Position numbers and translations under genes: made by a program. From positions 1-64,000 of the forward strand of contig OMZE01000024.1 in assembly GCA_900315455.1 (NCBI GenBank): 64,000 nucleotides of DNA, given 5' to 3'. A model generated the notes under the pieces. That model was not told the origin of the DNA. It saw nothing but the letters and a program-made list of their open reading frames with translations, and did not search any database. Source of the DNA: an uncultured Prevotellaceae bacterium (GTDB lineage Bacteria; Bacteroidota; Bacteroidia; Bacteroidales; Bacteroidaceae). Within the stretch, counting starts at the first letter, position 1, and each line of letters starts with the position of its first letter. This document shows positions 62,718 to 64,000 of this stretch, in pieces.

Positions 62718-64000
62718 CTATTGCCCAAGCAGGGCGCCTACGATATCGGCCTCAGTCCATACAAGGGTCTTGCGGTCGAGCAAGCCCATCCACCAGAGAC
62801 CGGTGGTGTTGTACTGCGCGAACTTCTGCTTCATATATTGGGCATACTTCACACGTTCCTTCATGTCGACGTGGGAGCCTCCGGCAGCGAACTCGCCAAA
62901 AATATAAGGCACGCCGAAATCCGAGCCGAAACGCTTGTCTATACGCGCGAAGATATCGTCAATCTCCTGCTTGCACGCATCGTCGAAGATGTAGAGCCAA
63001 TACTTGTCGTCGCCGTCACCGCCATCGTTGCAGAACCAATAGGGGTCATAACTGTGGATGGAGCAGAACAGGTGGTTGGGATGCTTGTCGACGGGCAGTT
63101 GCATGCCCTCGAGTTTGGCAGGTGAACTGCCCGCACCATAGGTATTGACCAAGAGGTTGCGGTACTCGTTGTTGCCTCCCGTGGCACGCACGGCATCCAC
63201 GAAATCCTGTTCGAGCCGGTTCACAGCCTCATAGCAGGTGGGGTCTGACGGGTCGCCCCACTCTCCCTTCGCACTGAGAATCTCGTTGAATGCCTCAAAG
63301 ACGAGTCGGTCGTCGTAACCCTTGAAGCGGTTGGCTATCTGTGTCCAGAGGTGCTTGAAACGGACGCTGATAGTGGGATACTGCGGTATGTCGGCAAGGA
63401 GCCAGTGAGCGCCATCGCCGCGGTTGGCGTCGTATTCGCTCGCATCGTGGTGCACGTTGAGGATACAGTAGCATCCGGCATTGAGCACCATGTCGACCAC
63501 CTCTTGCACACGGTTCATCCACGCTTCGTCCACATTGTCGTTGGCATCCATATGGGGGAACCATGTCACGGGCACACGGATGACGTTGAACCCGCGCTGG
63601 GCAAGGGTATTGATGATCTCAGGAGTAGTGACGGGCTGTCCCCAGCATGTTTCCCAGTCGTATACCGTATGGGGGTTGAACCATGACAAGACGGAAGGAT
63701 TGGTGATGTCGTGGTTGGACTCCAGGGTGTTGCCCAGGTTGTAACCTATTCCAAGCCGCTCAACTAAGGTGAATGCGCTCATGAACGGGTCGTTGGGATC
63801 GGTGCCCGTGCCTTTCTGCGCTATCGCAATGGTCTTGGTGACATTTCCCGAACGGAAGGTGAGCGTATTGGTACGTGCATCGCCTTCGTTCTTGCTCACC
63901 TCGAGTTTGGTATAGGTGTATTTGTTGGTGTAGCCATAGCCTGCATGCACGAGCAGTTTGCACCATGAGGTATCGGCCAACTCGGCGGTCCATTCTCCGT
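62718..64000 (-). CDS. GH5 endoglucanase-type enzyme with BACON-like domain (5' part outside window)
   Basis: The open frame runs out of the right edge and the visible part is 427 residues. Its first 60 residues (KYTYTKLEVSKNEGDARTNT then LTFRSGNVTKTIAIAQKG) fit a BACON carbohydrate-binding-type domain. The GH5 barrel starts GIGYNLGNTLESNHDITNPS and shows the acid/base in LVFEAFNEILSAKG (NE) and the nucleophile in PYIFGEFAAGGSHV. NLGNTLE and VHHDASE fit GH5_4-like endoglucanases or xyloglucanases, but a mannanase cannot be excluded. It is the first visible gene of the mannan cluster on this strand. Confidence 0.88.
   Translation of the reverse strand, partial: GEWTAELADTSWCKLLVHAGYGYTNKYTYTKLEVSKNEGDARTNTLTFRSGNVTKTIAIAQKGTGTDPNDPFMSAFTLVERLGIGYNLGNTLESNHDITNPSVLSWFNPHTVYDWETCWGQPVTTPEIINTLAQRGFNVIRVPVTWFPHMDANDNVDEAWMNRVQEVVDMVLNAGCYCILNVHHDASEYDANRGDGAHWLLADIPQYPTISVRFKHLWTQIANRFKGYDDRLVFEAFNEILSAKGEWGDPSDPTCYEAVNRLEQDFVDAVRATGGNNEYRNLLVNTYGAGSSPAKLEGMQLPVDKHPNHLFCSIHSYDPYWFCNDGGDGDDKYWLYIFDDACKQEIDDIFARIDKRFGSDFGVPYIFGEFAAGGSHVDMKERVKYAQYMKQKFAQYNTTGLWWMGLLDRKTLVWTEADIVGALLGQ

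Overview
The window looks like chromosome from a gut- or rumen-type Prevotella (Bacteroidales). Three things suggest this. The promoters have Bacteroidetes geometry (-33 TTTG, 19-20 nt, -7 TAnnTTTG) and Shine-Dalgarno sites are hardly visible. The gene content is typical: DUF4296 lipoprotein, TIR-TM proteins, BspA-type leucine-rich-repeat proteins, lipoprotein glycanases and C-terminal tails resembling type IX sorting tails. Several intergenic repeat families are also present. The genus is inferred, not proven.

Layout. 0-3.7 kb: tail of a secreted protein, a TIR-domain membrane protein, a lipoprotein and a TrmH-type RNA methyltransferase. 3.8-11 kb: membrane protein, hisB, a MaoC-type hydratase, an MltF-like transglycosylase (opposite strand) and the hisGDC operon, closed by an 18-bp perfect-stem terminator. 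11-20 kb, minus strand: ileS, a DksA/TraR-like gene, lspA, a DUF4296 lipoprotein, an M23 peptidase and a C69 dipeptidase. 20-33.5 kb: lipoprotein, M16 peptidase, a PadR/PspC pair, a 922-residue protein of unusual architecture, a PrsW-type protease, a TonB-domain protein and a DUF5715/M15-like protein. 34-38.6 kb: dockerin-like protein, secreted protein, small acidic peptide and a large PL1 pectate lyase. 39-42 kb: AmmeMemoRadiSam pair flanked by inverted repeats. 42-53 kb: two divergently oriented copies of a three-gene cassette (large BspA-like protein, 59-residue acidic peptide, LRR-dockerin protein). 53-64 kb, minus strand: a mannan-utilisation cluster (GH5, GH5, CE7 esterase, two GH26, GH130 phosphorylase, sugar symporter, AGE epimerase).

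How the genes work together. In the mannan cluster, secreted or lipid-anchored GH5/GH26 enzymes and an esterase would cut and deacetylate mannan or glucomannan. The symporter would import mannobiose, the epimerase would make mannosylglucose, and GH130 would phosphorolyse it. No SusC/SusD pair lies inside the window. The his genes form the visible part of histidine synthesis, with hisB about 1.9 kb upstream of hisGDC.

Most notable. (1) A tandem palindromic repeat family (20.1, 30.0, 33.5 and 39.2 kb) in which nearly every unit carries a TTTG-N19-TAyCTTTG promoter (one has TTCG at -33) pointing at the adjacent gene; distal units in two arrays are broken by 1-bp deletions. (2) The inverted duplication of the BspA/peptide/dockerin cassette, whose small peptide gene is far better conserved than its large partners. 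(3) A recurrent class of 9-bp minisatellites in spacers and, in frame, inside two proteins. No tRNA, rRNA, CRISPR array or intact insertion sequence was seen.
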